Positions 42,093 through 50,487 of a DNA stretch of 64,000 bases are shown piece by piece. A model generated the notes under the pieces. That model did no database searches, was not told the DNA's origin, and was given only the letters and a program-made list of their open reading frames with translations. Made by a program: the position numbers and the translations under genes. The stretch lies in assembly GCA_035528395.1 (NCBI GenBank), contig DATKYR010000079.1, forward strand, positions 4,124 to 68,123. Direction: 5' to 3'. Numbering within the stretch: the first letter of the stretch is position 1; each line of letters begins with the position of its first letter. Origin of the DNA: NIOZ-UU13 sp035528395. GTDB lineage: Bacteria; Planctomycetota; Phycisphaerae; Sedimentisphaerales; Anaerobacaceae.

Positions 42093-43400
42093 ATGAAGAA
42101 GAAATTAAACGAAAAAATCAGTAACATTTCGCGAAGGGATTTTGTCAAGACATCGGCGGCAGGCATGGCGGCGGTCCTGGCCGGCAAGAATGTTATCTTT
42201 GCTGCGCGCGCTAACAGGAAGATGCGCGTGGGTCTGATTGGCTGCGGTGGCCGGGGCAATGGGGCTCTGGGAAACTGCATGGATGCGGGCGAACATATCG
42301 AGAATCTGGAGCTGGAAGTCGTAGCAACGGCTGACTGGTTCAAGGACAGGGCGGTCGAAGCCGGGAAGAAATATAATGTCCCTGAGTCACGCTGTTTCTT
42401 CGGCGCCGATGCCTATAAGAAGGTCCTCGATACAAATGTCGACATTGTCCTGATTGCGACGTCGCCGAATTTCCGCCCTGTGCATTTTGAGGCGGCAATC
42501 AAAGCGGGCAAACATGTCTTTATGGAAAAGCCCGTTGCTATTGACCCGCCGGGCGGCCGAAGGGTTATCGAAGCCGGCGAGCTGGCAAAGAGCAAAGGCC
42601 TAGGAGTTGTTGCCGGTACACAGCGCCGCCATGAGAGAAGCTATCGCAGAACCGCTTATGCCGTAAAGCACGGCGCCATCGGCGATATCAGAGGCGGCTG
42701 CGTCTGGTGGTGTGGTGGTGCTCTGTGGTATAAGACCAAGGAAGCGGGCGAGAGCGATGCGGACTACATGGTACGCAACTGGGTCAGCTTCACCGAGATG
42801 TCGGGTGACCATATCATCGAGCAGCACGTTCACAACCTCGATGTTGCTAACTGGTTCATCGGGCATCCGCCGATAAGGGCCCTTGGATTCGGCGGACGCG
42901 CCCGCCGCAAAACCGGCAACCAGTTTGACTTCCACAGCGTTCAGTATGACTATGAAGACAACCTTCACATCCATAGTATGTGCCGCCAGATTAACGGCTG
43001 CTATAACAGAGTCAGTGAGCACTTCATAGGCAGCGAGGGTTCAACCTGGGGTGACGGCGGCAAGATGGTTTCGAGTAAGAGCATCGACGTGCCGGACTTC
43101 CCCGAGCACAAAGGACCGTACTGCCAGGAGCATGTTGACCTGCTCAACAGCATCCTTGACGGCAAGCCGCTCAACGAGGCCCGCAACGTTGCCGAATCCA
43201 CACTTACTGCGATTATGGGCCGTATCGCCACTTATACCGGCCAAATGGTCAGGTGGTCGGACCTTACCGAGAACAAGGATTCACAGTGGTATAACCTCAC
43301 TCTCAAGCCGACCGCCGAAGACTTCGAAAAGGGCGAGGTCGTAGCTCCACCGGACGAAATCGCTGCTGTCCCGGGCTCAGAAAGAAACCGAAGAGGATAA
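42093..43400 (+). CDS. Tat-exported Gfo/Idh/MocA-family oxidoreductase
   Basis: This protein of about 435 aa has the Tat signal NISRRDFVKTSAAGMAAVLAG. I chose the ATG at 42093 after GAAAGGGA; an upstream TTG start is unlikely. Motifs are GLIGCGGRGNGALGNC (NAD binding), HVFMEKPVAIDPPGGR (EKP) and HIIEQHVHNLDVANWF. Its C-terminal CQEHVDLLNSILDGKPLNEARNVAESTLTAIMGR matches the exported subgroup. It is the last gene of the carbohydrate block and is followed by a good terminator at 43487. Confidence 0.88.
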   Translation: MKKKLNEKISNISRRDFVKTSAAGMAAVLAGKNVIFAARANRKMRVGLIGCGGRGNGALGNCMDAGEHIENLELEVVATADWFKDRAVEAGKKYNVPESRCFFGADAYKKVLDTNVDIVLIATSPNFRPVHFEAAIKAGKHVFMEKPVAIDPPGGRRVIEAGELAKSKGLGVVAGTQRRHERSYRRTAYAVKHGAIGDIRGGCVWWCGGALWYKTKEAGESDADYMVRNWVSFTEMSGDHIIEQHVHNLDVANWFIGHPPIRALGFGGRARRKTGNQFDFHSVQYDYEDNLHIHSMCRQINGCYNRVSEHFIGSEGSTWGDGGKMVSSKSIDVPDFPEHKGPYCQEHVDLLNSILDGKPLNEARNVAESTLTAIMGRIATYTGQMVRWSDLTENKDSQWYNLTLKPTAEDFEKGEVVAPPDEIAAVPGSERNRRG

Positions 43401-43486
43401 CAGTTTTTTACCCTTTTCAATGTGCTTTGCGAAACACCAGAAGGGCGAAAACCTGCACTTTGACAATTATTGACTTTCGGTAAAAA

Positions 43487-43514
43487 AGTCGCGCCGTAAC
43501 GAGCGCGGCTTTTT
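43487..43514 (+). terminator. Intrinsic terminator of the carbohydrate block
   Basis: GTCGCGC (43487-43493) pairs with GCGCGGC (43502-43508) around an 8-nt loop, followed by T6ATTT. Confidence 0.8.
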
Positions 43515-43674
43515 TATTTATAAGCTTAATGTCACGCTATAGTTAACTTTCGCACTTTTTGAATTGTGTTAAATTGGGTAATTTTAAGCTTATGAGCCAT
43601 TTCACAACAATATAATTATTTTTGTAATGTTCGAACGATTTGCCGAACATGCATAAATTACCAAATTATTCGTT

Positions 43675-43798
43675 ATACGAATTCAAGTTAATTCTTGCGC
43701 CTTACTCTAAAAGCATTCCGGCCGTGAGGGTGGGATAAATGGCTACTATATCATAAATCGTCATTATATAAAGCGCACTTATTAAGTTGAATTGGTAT
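43675..43798 (-). mobile_element. MITE-like element B, copy 1 (inverted)
   Basis: This 124-bp element is the inverse of 53738-53861. Its termini ATACGAATTCAAGTTAAT and, inverted, ATACCAATTCAACTTAAT agree at 16 of 18 positions. Inside are CTCACGGCCGGAA-type and GCGCTTTATATAATGACG segments shared by both copies. No reading frame exists, so it would have to be mobilised by a transposase encoded elsewhere. Confidence 0.75.
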
Positions 43799-43889
43799 AA
43801 GTCCTTATTTTGCAAAGGATTCATCTAATAAAAAGTGTGAAACTCAACGCTATATAGAGCTATAAATATTCCGAAACTCCGGAAGCTTA

Positions 43890-44065
43890 GAGCCTATCCA
43901 AATAACCAACTCTATTGCGGCCGGCTGCAAAGCCCGATGCCTGCGTTGTCAGCCAAAAATGTTCTCAACGTGGAGAAAACCACGCCTCCGAGCCTTTTTG
44001 GCCTGCCGCCTTGGCCTCGAACTTTTCGCTCGGCCTCATAACGACCCGGTTATTCGGATAAGCTC
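43890..44065 (+). mobile_element. MITE-like element A, copy 1
   Basis: This 176-bp element has 18-bp imperfect terminal inverted repeats (GAGCCTATCCAAATAACC against GAGCTTATCCGAATAACC) and TTA on both sides. Close copies lie at 53317-53493 and from 63849 to the window end. The right-hand TTA is, on the minus strand, the TAA stop of the SH3 gene. The TNA-type target and short ends suggest an IS5-related parent, which is inference. No coding capacity. Confidence 0.8.
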
Positions 44066-45247
44066 TTAGCGTAAGTCGGCTATTTCTGTAAATCGTACCA
44101 GGGCGCCTGCCGATTGTGGATGCGGCTCTATTGTTCCAACCAGCCCCACTTTTTGGCCTACGAGTCTGCTTAGTGTCACCTGCGAGACCTGGGCGCCCGG
44201 TAGAGCATAACAGATGGTTTTGCCTGCTTCGTTGATTATACGGTAGTGCCCCGGGCCGTAAGTCGTGAAAGTTTGAAGCCGCCCTACAGTTGCAAATCTG
44301 CCCAGGTCTTGAAATTCCGCCAGTCTTGTGGCACGGGCCTTATTTATTCGTGACTTAATCTTCTGCAATTGCTCATTCTGAAGCTGAACTTGTTTGGTTA
44401 CCGCCAAAGCTAATTCAAAGCCCTCTACCTGCTTAAGCATAAACGCCGCATAGCGTGCAACCTTATCGTCATCTTTGTTCTCGGCAATCTTAATAAGTGC
44501 CTCTTTCATATTTGTGTAGTTCTGCTGCTCTCTTGGTTTAGCACGTTCGGCCTCAACTTGCTCTCGCAGAGCGTTATATTTATCGAGCATTGTCTCAGTC
44601 GGGGCCGGTTCGGGAACAACCTCTTCGGGAGCCTCGGTGGGCTCAGCCGTCGGTTCAACAACCGAGGGCTTAACTGTCGGCGGTTTAACTGCCGGTGTCT
44701 CAACAGCTGGAGCAGCCTCTTCAACCGACGGTATAGGATTTGTAAAATTGATGCTTACCCAAAGATAGGCAAAAGACGGAGGTGCTATTTTGTAATAATC
44801 ATCCATCTGCTCGCCTATTAGCTTGACTTTGTCACCCTTGTCGAGCTTTCCCTGCAGGGTCGTCGAATATAACGGCTTTACGAAATCGGAACCGGCATAG
44901 ACACGAACTCTGTCACCTGTAACAGTACCGAGGGTAGAATTGGCCGGGTCAATGCTGACATACTGCATTGAGATCCAGGAAAAACTCCCCGCCGGCGGGA
45001 CAATGCGTGCCCAGCTAAACTGTTTGCCTATCACTTTTACTTTGTCGCCTTCGTTGAGTTTGCCGCAGTAGTAAAAGTTCGTACCCGGACCTGAGCGGAC
45101 ATAGAGGTTATTGCCGGTTATTTCGGCCATATAGGGAAAAGCCGGGGTGTCGGGGCCGCTGGTCGTAGTGGCAGCTTCCTGGGCAACGCCGACGGAGACT
45201 AAACATATTAGAATAACGATAGCGAACAATTTGATGTAGGATTGCAT
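44066..45247 (-). CDS. Exported SH3-domain protein with Pro/Glu/Val-rich linker
   Basis: This protein of about 393 aa has a signal peptide (AIVILICLVSVGVAQ). Two bacterial SH3-like domains follow: NNLYVRSGPGTNFYYCGKLNEGDKVKVIG with WARIVPPAGSFSWISMQYV, and DRVRVYAGSDFVKPLYSTTLQGKLDKGDKVKLIG. Then come a low-complexity APAVETPAVKPPTVKP linker (about 185-235) and a coiled-coil-prone C-terminal half (about 240-330). I chose the ATG at 45247 after GGGAGATATAAAA. SH3b domains usually bind peptidoglycan or surface peptides. The stop codon is contributed by the TTA at the edge of MITE A, so the C-terminus may have been trimmed by the insertion. Confidence 0.75.
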   Translation of the reverse strand: MQSYIKLFAIVILICLVSVGVAQEAATTTSGPDTPAFPYMAEITGNNLYVRSGPGTNFYYCGKLNEGDKVKVIGKQFSWARIVPPAGSFSWISMQYVSIDPANSTLGTVTGDRVRVYAGSDFVKPLYSTTLQGKLDKGDKVKLIGEQMDDYYKIAPPSFAYLWVSINFTNPIPSVEEAAPAVETPAVKPPTVKPSVVEPTAEPTEAPEEVVPEPAPTETMLDKYNALREQVEAERAKPREQQNYTNMKEALIKIAENKDDDKVARYAAFMLKQVEGFELALAVTKQVQLQNEQLQKIKSRINKARATRLAEFQDLGRFATVGRLQTFTTYGPGHYRIINEAGKTICYALPGAQVSQVTLSRLVGQKVGLVGTIEPHPQSAGALVRFTEIADLR

Positions 45248-45369
45248 TTTTATATCTCCCAAAAAATAAGTTCCTATTCCCCAAATCAACAAATTTCAAA
45301 CCGCCAAATAACTCTTCGGCCTTTCAAATTAGCACCCGTCGAGGCGATTGTCAACTTTTTTATTGGATT

Positions 45370-45470
45370 AAATATAGCCGCTGCCGGCGTTATTTTCCAA
45401 TGATACTTCGTCAATTTTGCCTGTATAAGTATGCTTATTATTGGAATTTTCGGGAATTTTACCTTAAAAT
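45370..45470 (+). repeat. Direct repeat C, copy 1
   Basis: About 100 bp beginning GCCGCTGCCGGC and containing GATACTTCGTCAATTTTG is repeated in the same direction, diverged, at 47128-47228. The two copies bracket composite repeat R copy 2 and the toxin-antitoxin genes. Confidence 0.65.
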
Positions 45471-45548
45471 TATGTCGGCTATAATATTGAACATTGCTTA
45501 GTTTGTAAAGAGGCAACATCGGATCAATTAGCAGGCGCCCCCGTTTGC

Positions 45549-46266
45549 AATCCGCCTACGGCGGACAAGATTGGGTTTGTTTATTCGGACTTCGAAATCA
45601 TCTTTTTTTCTGTAATCCTTTGTTATAAGTGAGTTTACATTCATTTTGGACTTTCGGCAATTGGGTTTGATTGGGTTTGAATTGGGTTTGTTTTGACCAA
45701 GTGTCCAATCGCTAATATTTTCATAATCCGTTGTTAAAATAGAACTTACGTTCATTTGCAATCCGCCTACGGCGGACAAGATTGGGTTTGTTTTGCATAA
45801 AAAGAGCTGATTTGTAGAGAATCCTCGACAGATGTAGAGGTGCGAGTTAGTGAAAAGTGAGCTAAAGTGCCTAAAGTGAGCTAAAGTAAAATAAAGTGAA
45901 CTAAAGTGCCTAAAGTGAGCTAAAGTTGGATTCTCGATGCTTGTAAATGGTTCATAGTTCATAGTTCATGGTTCATGGTTCATAGTTCATAGTTCATGGT
46001 TCATGGTTCATAGTTCATAGTTCATGGTTCATGGTTCATAGTTCATAGTTCATGGTTCATGGTTCATTGATTATTGACTAACGAATAAATTAAACTGGGC
46101 TGGCTGGCTCTAAGTCCTTGCTGCGCTGCAGCTTACGACATGCAAACTGAAATGTCATTTTCGCCTGCTGGCGGTTTATGTTAGCCTGTTGGCTAACATA
46201 CGTGTATTTTAACATATATACAAACAATGTCAACAAATAAATGACCAAAAAAGCATTTTTTTTTGT
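45549..46266. repeat. Composite intergenic repeat R, copy 2, with heptamer array
   Basis: This 700-bp non-coding block parallels 1-487. It holds GGCGGACAAGATTGGGTTTG units, the GTAGAGG segment, AGTGAGCTAAAGTGCCTAA series and the 170-bp end block (46095-46266). Between the last two lies a 119-bp array (45949-46067) of GTTCATA and GTTCATG heptamers in a regular A-A-G-G order, giving a 28-bp higher period. Minus-strand frames through it give Lys/Pro/Asn-rich peptides (NKPNSNPIKPN) that only translate the repeat, so I do not call a gene. Confidence 0.75.
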
Positions 46267-46429
46267 CACACTGAGCCCTTCGCTTCTCTCAAGGGTAAAC
46301 TCCGCGAAGAATCTAATTTTTACCGCCGAGAACGCAAAGAAATTAAAAATGATAATCAGACCCAGTCCATGCTGATTAGCGCAGATTTTCAATTATATTT
46401 TTATCTCAGCGATATCAACGTAATCAGCG

Positions 46430-46798
46430 TCAAAAAATAGAATTAAGCTCCGCTTTCTCTGCGAACTCCACGGTTAATGTGAAATGCAGATTAGACATGT
46501 CCCACGGCTTGGTTCTTCTCTGACTTAAATCACGAGCACCATGTATAAAGGTAAGGACTAAAATGCGGTCAGTTTCAATACGGTACATAATCCGATAATT
46601 GTACAATAAAAGCTCCCGAATATTTTCATCTTCAGCCTCCGGGACAGACCTGCCCATCTTGGGAAAATTCTCGAGGCCTTCCACGGCTTCAATAATTTTT
46701 TCGATAAATCGAGCTGCATAATATTCTGAGTCTCTGCTGATATAATCCCGAATTTGTTCTAAATCCAGAAGGGCCGGTTGAGTCCATTCGATTTTCAT
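46430..46798 (-). CDS. RelE/ParE-family toxin
   Basis: This 122-aa protein has the plasmid-stabilisation toxin fold: WTQPALLDLEQIRDYISRDS, FIEKIIEAVEGLENFPKMGRSVPE, IRELLLYNYRIMYRIE and ILVLTFIHGARDL. The first about 100 residues match normal family length. The last about 22 (SNLHFTLTVEFAEKAELNSIF) come from a scattered GTGGAGTTCGCAGAGAAAGCGGAG-type sequence and look like read-through into repeat DNA. The ATG overlaps the antitoxin stop by 4 nt. ParE-like gyrase poison or RelE-like mRNA nuclease cannot be told apart here. Confidence 0.85.
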   Translation of the reverse strand: MKIEWTQPALLDLEQIRDYISRDSEYYAARFIEKIIEAVEGLENFPKMGRSVPEAEDENIRELLLYNYRIMYRIETDRILVLTFIHGARDLSQRRTKPWDMSNLHFTLTVEFAEKAELNSIF

Positions 46799-46974
46799 TT
46801 TGAAAGAAGCCTTTTTTTAACTTCTTTGTGTGGAATAACACATCCTTCATCAGCAGCTTTCAAGGCAACTGCTAATTTCTTCTTGACATAAAATTCGTAC
46901 ATAATGTCATCCCAGGTCGCTTGCTCCGGCAACTTATCAATGAGCTTCTTTGCTTCTTTTTTAATAATACTCAT
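46795..46974 (-). CDS. Antitoxin of the RelE/ParE pair
   Basis: This 59-aa protein (MSIIKKEAKKLIDKLPEQATWDDIMYEFY...) matches the small antitoxin type that precedes RelE/ParE toxins, with the KLPEQATWDDIMYEFYVKKKL core and a charged tail (PHKEVKKRL). I chose the ATG at 46974; the frame is open further upstream only through repeat DNA. Translational coupling to the toxin (ATGA) is typical of such modules. Confidence 0.75.
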   Translation of the reverse strand: MSIIKKEAKKLIDKLPEQATWDDIMYEFYVKKKLAVALKAADEGCVIPHKEVKKRLLSK

Positions 46975-47084
46975 AGGCTTTTGACCTCGTATTATAATAT
47001 TGCTTACGTAGATTTCTAATTCCTTATTGGGTTTTTCGATAAAAACTATGATAACAGAGAAAGGTTGAAAGGTCAACAAAAAAT

Positions 47085-47228
47085 GGCCAAAAAAGCACTT
47101 TTTTGGTCCCCCTGCCTGACCCGCACGAAATAGGCCGCTGCCGGCAGTATTTTCCAACGATACTTCGTCAATTTTGTCTGAGTAAGCGTGTTTATTAGAG
47201 AAATTTTCGAGAATTTTATCTTTAATCA
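47085..47228. repeat. Palindrome and direct repeat C, copy 2
   Basis: GGCCAAAAAAG (47085-47095) pairs with CTTTTTTGGTC (47098-47108) and resembles the ends of both composite R copies (GACCAAAAAAGCATTTTTTTTTGTC at 46242-46266). Direct repeat C follows at 47128-47228. The palindrome could also terminate transcription either way. Confidence 0.6.
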
Positions 47229-47367
47229 ATGTATAATACCGAATCGGAAACCAGGGATTTTCGTCAACAACACCAGGGGCACTCATTTATTAGTGTTACT
47301 TTTTCTGTTTTTTGAGCCTTATATACGAGGGGGGCGCAGATAGTGTAATCATAGGAGACAGCCAAAG

Positions 47368-49245
47368 ATGAAAGTGAGTAGATTCTTCTGTTTGTTTTTG
47401 GCCTTAACGCTTCTTGCCGCCGGATGCGGGAAAAAGCCGACTGCAACCTCAACACCACTACATCAGGCTGTTAGGGTGGGTGATATCCAGCAAGTCCAAT
47501 CGCTCCTCTCAAACGGTGCCGATGTCAACGGAAAAGATGATGACGGAAATACGCCCCTGCACGAGGCAGCCTTCAAAGACTACAAGGAAGTGGCAAAATT
47601 GCTTATCTCCAACGGGGCCGATGTAAACGCAACAAACAAAGATGGCTGGACGGCCTTATTTCTGGCGCTCCCTACAGGCGACAAAGACCTTGTGGCACTG
47701 CTTGCGGCCAACGGGGCCGATGTCAATGTCAAATGCGGCCGTTTCAAAGAGACCCCGCTGCACTACGCGGCCAGAGAAGGCCATAAACAAGTAGTAGAAT
47801 TCCTTATCGCCAACGGCGCCGACATCAATGCAAAGGCCACCGGCTCTTCATATTCGGATGACCGGAGCGGCTATACGCCGCTGCATGAAGCGGCCGCAGA
47901 GGATGACAAGGATATGTTAGAGCTGCTCATCTCCAAAGGAGCCGATGTCAATGCTGGAGGCGCTTCTTCTACGGGAACCCCCATATATCTGGCCATCGAA
48001 AAGGGCCGTACTCATATTGCTAAACTGCTTCTGGACCATGGCGCTGACCTCAATGCAACGGGCGGCTGGTACGATGACACACCACTACATGTCGCAGTTC
48101 GTAAAGCTGATACCGATGCAGTCAAAACGTTGATCGCTGCAGGTGCCGACGTTAATGCAAAAGACGAGTATGGCTGGACTCCTCTGCACAAGGCAGCAAA
48201 CCCACACTACGGCATTGAACGCAACTACAAAGACGTTGTCGAATTGCTCATTGCCAACGGAGCCGACATCAATGCAAAAGACAATAAGGGTGACACTCCG
48301 CTTATCATAGCCTTAAGAGGAGGGAATGAAGATGTGGCTGAATTACTTCTTGCCAGGGGCGCTGATATATATGCCACGGAGGACGAAAAGACGAGACTGC
48401 TTTTCTTAGCTGCCTCTAACAATCTCAGGGATTTGGCGGAACTATTCATTGCTAAGGGTGCTAATGTGAATGGAAAGACTCTTGGGACAAGCGTGAATTG
48501 GGGCAAGGCAATAGGAGAGAGAATAGTGTATTGGGGGGAGGCATCAGCAGGGGATACGCCTCTGCTATGTGCACTCCGCAGTAAATCCATCGATGTGGCC
48601 AGATTGCTCATCGAAAGAGGCGCTGACGTTAATGCGCAGAATAATGCCGGCGAGGTGCCCCTATTACTAGCGTTCCGAGGGATGGAGGATGCAGAGGACC
48701 TATACCAGTTTTTCAAAAGGATGATCTTCCAAACAGGGGAAGATGATGTCGCGATGTCGCAACAAACTGCACTTCGTGAGGGCTACTGTGATATAGCGGA
48801 GCGTCTATTGCTCCGTGGCGCCGAAGCAAACATTAGGGATGAAGATGGTGAAACAGCCATGCACAATGCAGTCAGGAAAGGTGACATAGAACTGGCCAAA
48901 CTTCTCATCACCTATGGCGCTAAGGTCAATGATAAGAATCCCCACGGTACGACTCCGCTGCATTATGCAGCCCGTGGACACAAGGACATCACCGACGTAC
49001 TCTTGGTAAACGGGGCCAACATCAATGCAAAGGGATGGAATGGCAGGACACCTTTGCACGACGCGGCCCTTCGGGGCAATAAGGATATTGTGGAATTGCT
49101 AATATCCAAAGGTGCCGACGTCAACGCAAGGGACGTCGGGGGGCGTACGCCGCTGGACGAGGCGGCCCGCCGCGGACATCGGGATATAGTTGAACTGCTC
49201 AAGGAAAAAGTTGAGAGTATTAGTGAAAAGGGCGAGCCAGATTAG
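47368..49245 (+). CDS. Ankyrin-repeat lipoprotein
   Basis: This 625-aa protein has a lipoprotein signal (FLALTLLAAGC, Cys about 20) and about sixteen ankyrin repeats. They follow the pattern TPLHEAA....KEVAKLLISNGADVNAK, for example GYTPLHEAAAEDDKDMLELLISKGADVNA and GRTPLHDAALRGNKDIVELLISKGADVNA. One stretch (about 440-490) is irregular, with an insert QFFKRMIFQTGEDDVAMSQQ. ATAGGAGACAGCCAAAG precedes the ATG. Ankyrin repeats bind proteins; the partner is unknown. The high repeat identity suggests recent expansion. It is convergent with the rhomboid gene. Confidence 0.88.
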   Translation: MKVSRFFCLFLALTLLAAGCGKKPTATSTPLHQAVRVGDIQQVQSLLSNGADVNGKDDDGNTPLHEAAFKDYKEVAKLLISNGADVNATNKDGWTALFLALPTGDKDLVALLAANGADVNVKCGRFKETPLHYAAREGHKQVVEFLIANGADINAKATGSSYSDDRSGYTPLHEAAAEDDKDMLELLISKGADVNAGGASSTGTPIYLAIEKGRTHIAKLLLDHGADLNATGGWYDDTPLHVAVRKADTDAVKTLIAAGADVNAKDEYGWTPLHKAANPHYGIERNYKDVVELLIANGADINAKDNKGDTPLIIALRGGNEDVAELLLARGADIYATEDEKTRLLFLAASNNLRDLAELFIAKGANVNGKTLGTSVNWGKAIGERIVYWGEASAGDTPLLCALRSKSIDVARLLIERGADVNAQNNAGEVPLLLAFRGMEDAEDLYQFFKRMIFQTGEDDVAMSQQTALREGYCDIAERLLLRGAEANIRDEDGETAMHNAVRKGDIELAKLLITYGAKVNDKNPHGTTPLHYAARGHKDITDVLLVNGANINAKGWNGRTPLHDAALRGNKDIVELLISKGADVNARDVGGRTPLDEAARRGHRDIVELLKEKVESISEKGEPD

Positions 49246-49317
49246 ATATCTGGGGACGATTTATTCACAACAGACCGGCAGGGTGATTAAGGCGTTTTGA
49301 AAGTAATATAACTGCTT

Positions 49318-50487
49318 TTATTTTTGTAATCTGGCAAGCTCGTCCTTGCACATCTTTAACTGGCCGGGGTCGGTGAGCTTTTCACACGCGGCCTGGAGGT
49401 GCTTTACAGCCGGTTCCGGCTGATTGAGATAACGGCTATACAATATACCCAACATCAGCTCGACCTGCTCGGCGTATTCATACGTGCTGTAATGAGTTAA
49501 AAACTGCTCATAGGCCCGGGCCGATTCAGTATGTTTGTTATCGCCGGCGAGATGATTGGCAATATCCAGCAGATTCTGGCGGGGCAGAATCTGCCCGCTG
49601 TCGTGATTCATCAGCTCCAGATAAAGAGCGGCGGCAGCCGACAAATTGCGTTCGGTGATACGCTTGCTAATCTCGTTACGAAGCTCCTGGGATTTTTCAT
49701 CTTTTTGTTGTTCAGCGGGGCTTTTGACCTCTTTGACCTTTATCCGCCTGGTTTCTGCCCGGCCGTTGAAAGGGTCATAACCGCCCGATACCGCGTCACG
49801 ATATTGGCGCCGCCGATTCCACTGCTTTATCATAGCCCACAAATCGAAACTGCTGGTGCTGATTAAACCGGTCGCGAGCATAACTAACATAGCTGCGATG
49901 CCGAAGGTATATCCTGCCAGATGAGCGTCATAGGCAACCTGAGGTGTGTATCGGGCGATTACATTATCGATTAGAATCATCTTAAGGGCGATAAAATATA
50001 ACGCCGGCACTTCCATAATGCCAAAGAAGAAGAACCAATAAAAGAGGGTAATCAAGGTTTGAGGAAACAGTACCAGATAAGCGCCTGTTACAGCGGCGAC
50101 GGCCCCGCTGGCGCCGAGAACATAGGCTCCACTAACCAATATATGGCCTATACCGCTGAATACCGCACCGCCCAAATAAAAACACAGATACCCGATATTG
50201 CCGAGCTTGTCATTGACATTATTACCGAACAGATACAAAAAGAACATATTACCGATAATATGCATCAAGCCGCCGTGTAAAAAGGCGTAGCTTACAAACT
50301 GCCAAAGTTGCGGCCGATCACCAGTGAGCATAAAATGCTGCACCCAGGGCCGAAATTCCAGATTACCTGTCATGGGGTGTGTTTGGTATTCCAGAAAAAA
50401 AATGAACACATTGACAGCTATCAGCGCGTAATTTGCGTATGGTGTGCGTCTTAGCCGAATACTTGTACGATAAGGTATTATTATCAT
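49318..50487 (-). CDS. Rhomboid-family intramembrane serine protease with C-terminal TPR-like tail
   Basis: This 389-aa protein has six to seven membrane segments in residues 1-215. The rhomboid catalytic pattern is intact: HGGLMHIIGNMFFLYLFG (His/Asn), VLGASGAVAAVTGAY (nucleophile Ser about 128 in GASGA) and YDAHLAGYTFGI (catalytic His about 189). The cytoplasmic tail (about 225-389) is helical with TPR-like units (NEISKRITERNLSAAAALYLELM, SARAYEQFLTHYSTYEYAEQVELML). It cleaves membrane-spanning substrates in the inner membrane. The substrate is unknown. It appears monocistronic. Confidence 0.88.
   Translation of the reverse strand: MIIIPYRTSIRLRRTPYANYALIAVNVFIFFLEYQTHPMTGNLEFRPWVQHFMLTGDRPQLWQFVSYAFLHGGLMHIIGNMFFLYLFGNNVNDKLGNIGYLCFYLGGAVFSGIGHILVSGAYVLGASGAVAAVTGAYLVLFPQTLITLFYWFFFFGIMEVPALYFIALKMILIDNVIARYTPQVAYDAHLAGYTFGIAAMLVMLATGLISTSSFDLWAMIKQWNRRRQYRDAVSGGYDPFNGRAETRRIKVKEVKSPAEQQKDEKSQELRNEISKRITERNLSAAAALYLELMNHDSGQILPRQNLLDIANHLAGDNKHTESARAYEQFLTHYSTYEYAEQVELMLGILYSRYLNQPEPAVKHLQAACEKLTDPGQLKMCKDELARLQK

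Noticed and set aside
45528..45962. Minus-strand frame of 144 codons rich in Lys, Pro and Asn
   Set aside because: It only translates AAACCCAAT-type repeats (NKPNSNPIKPN); the same sequence elsewhere is not open.
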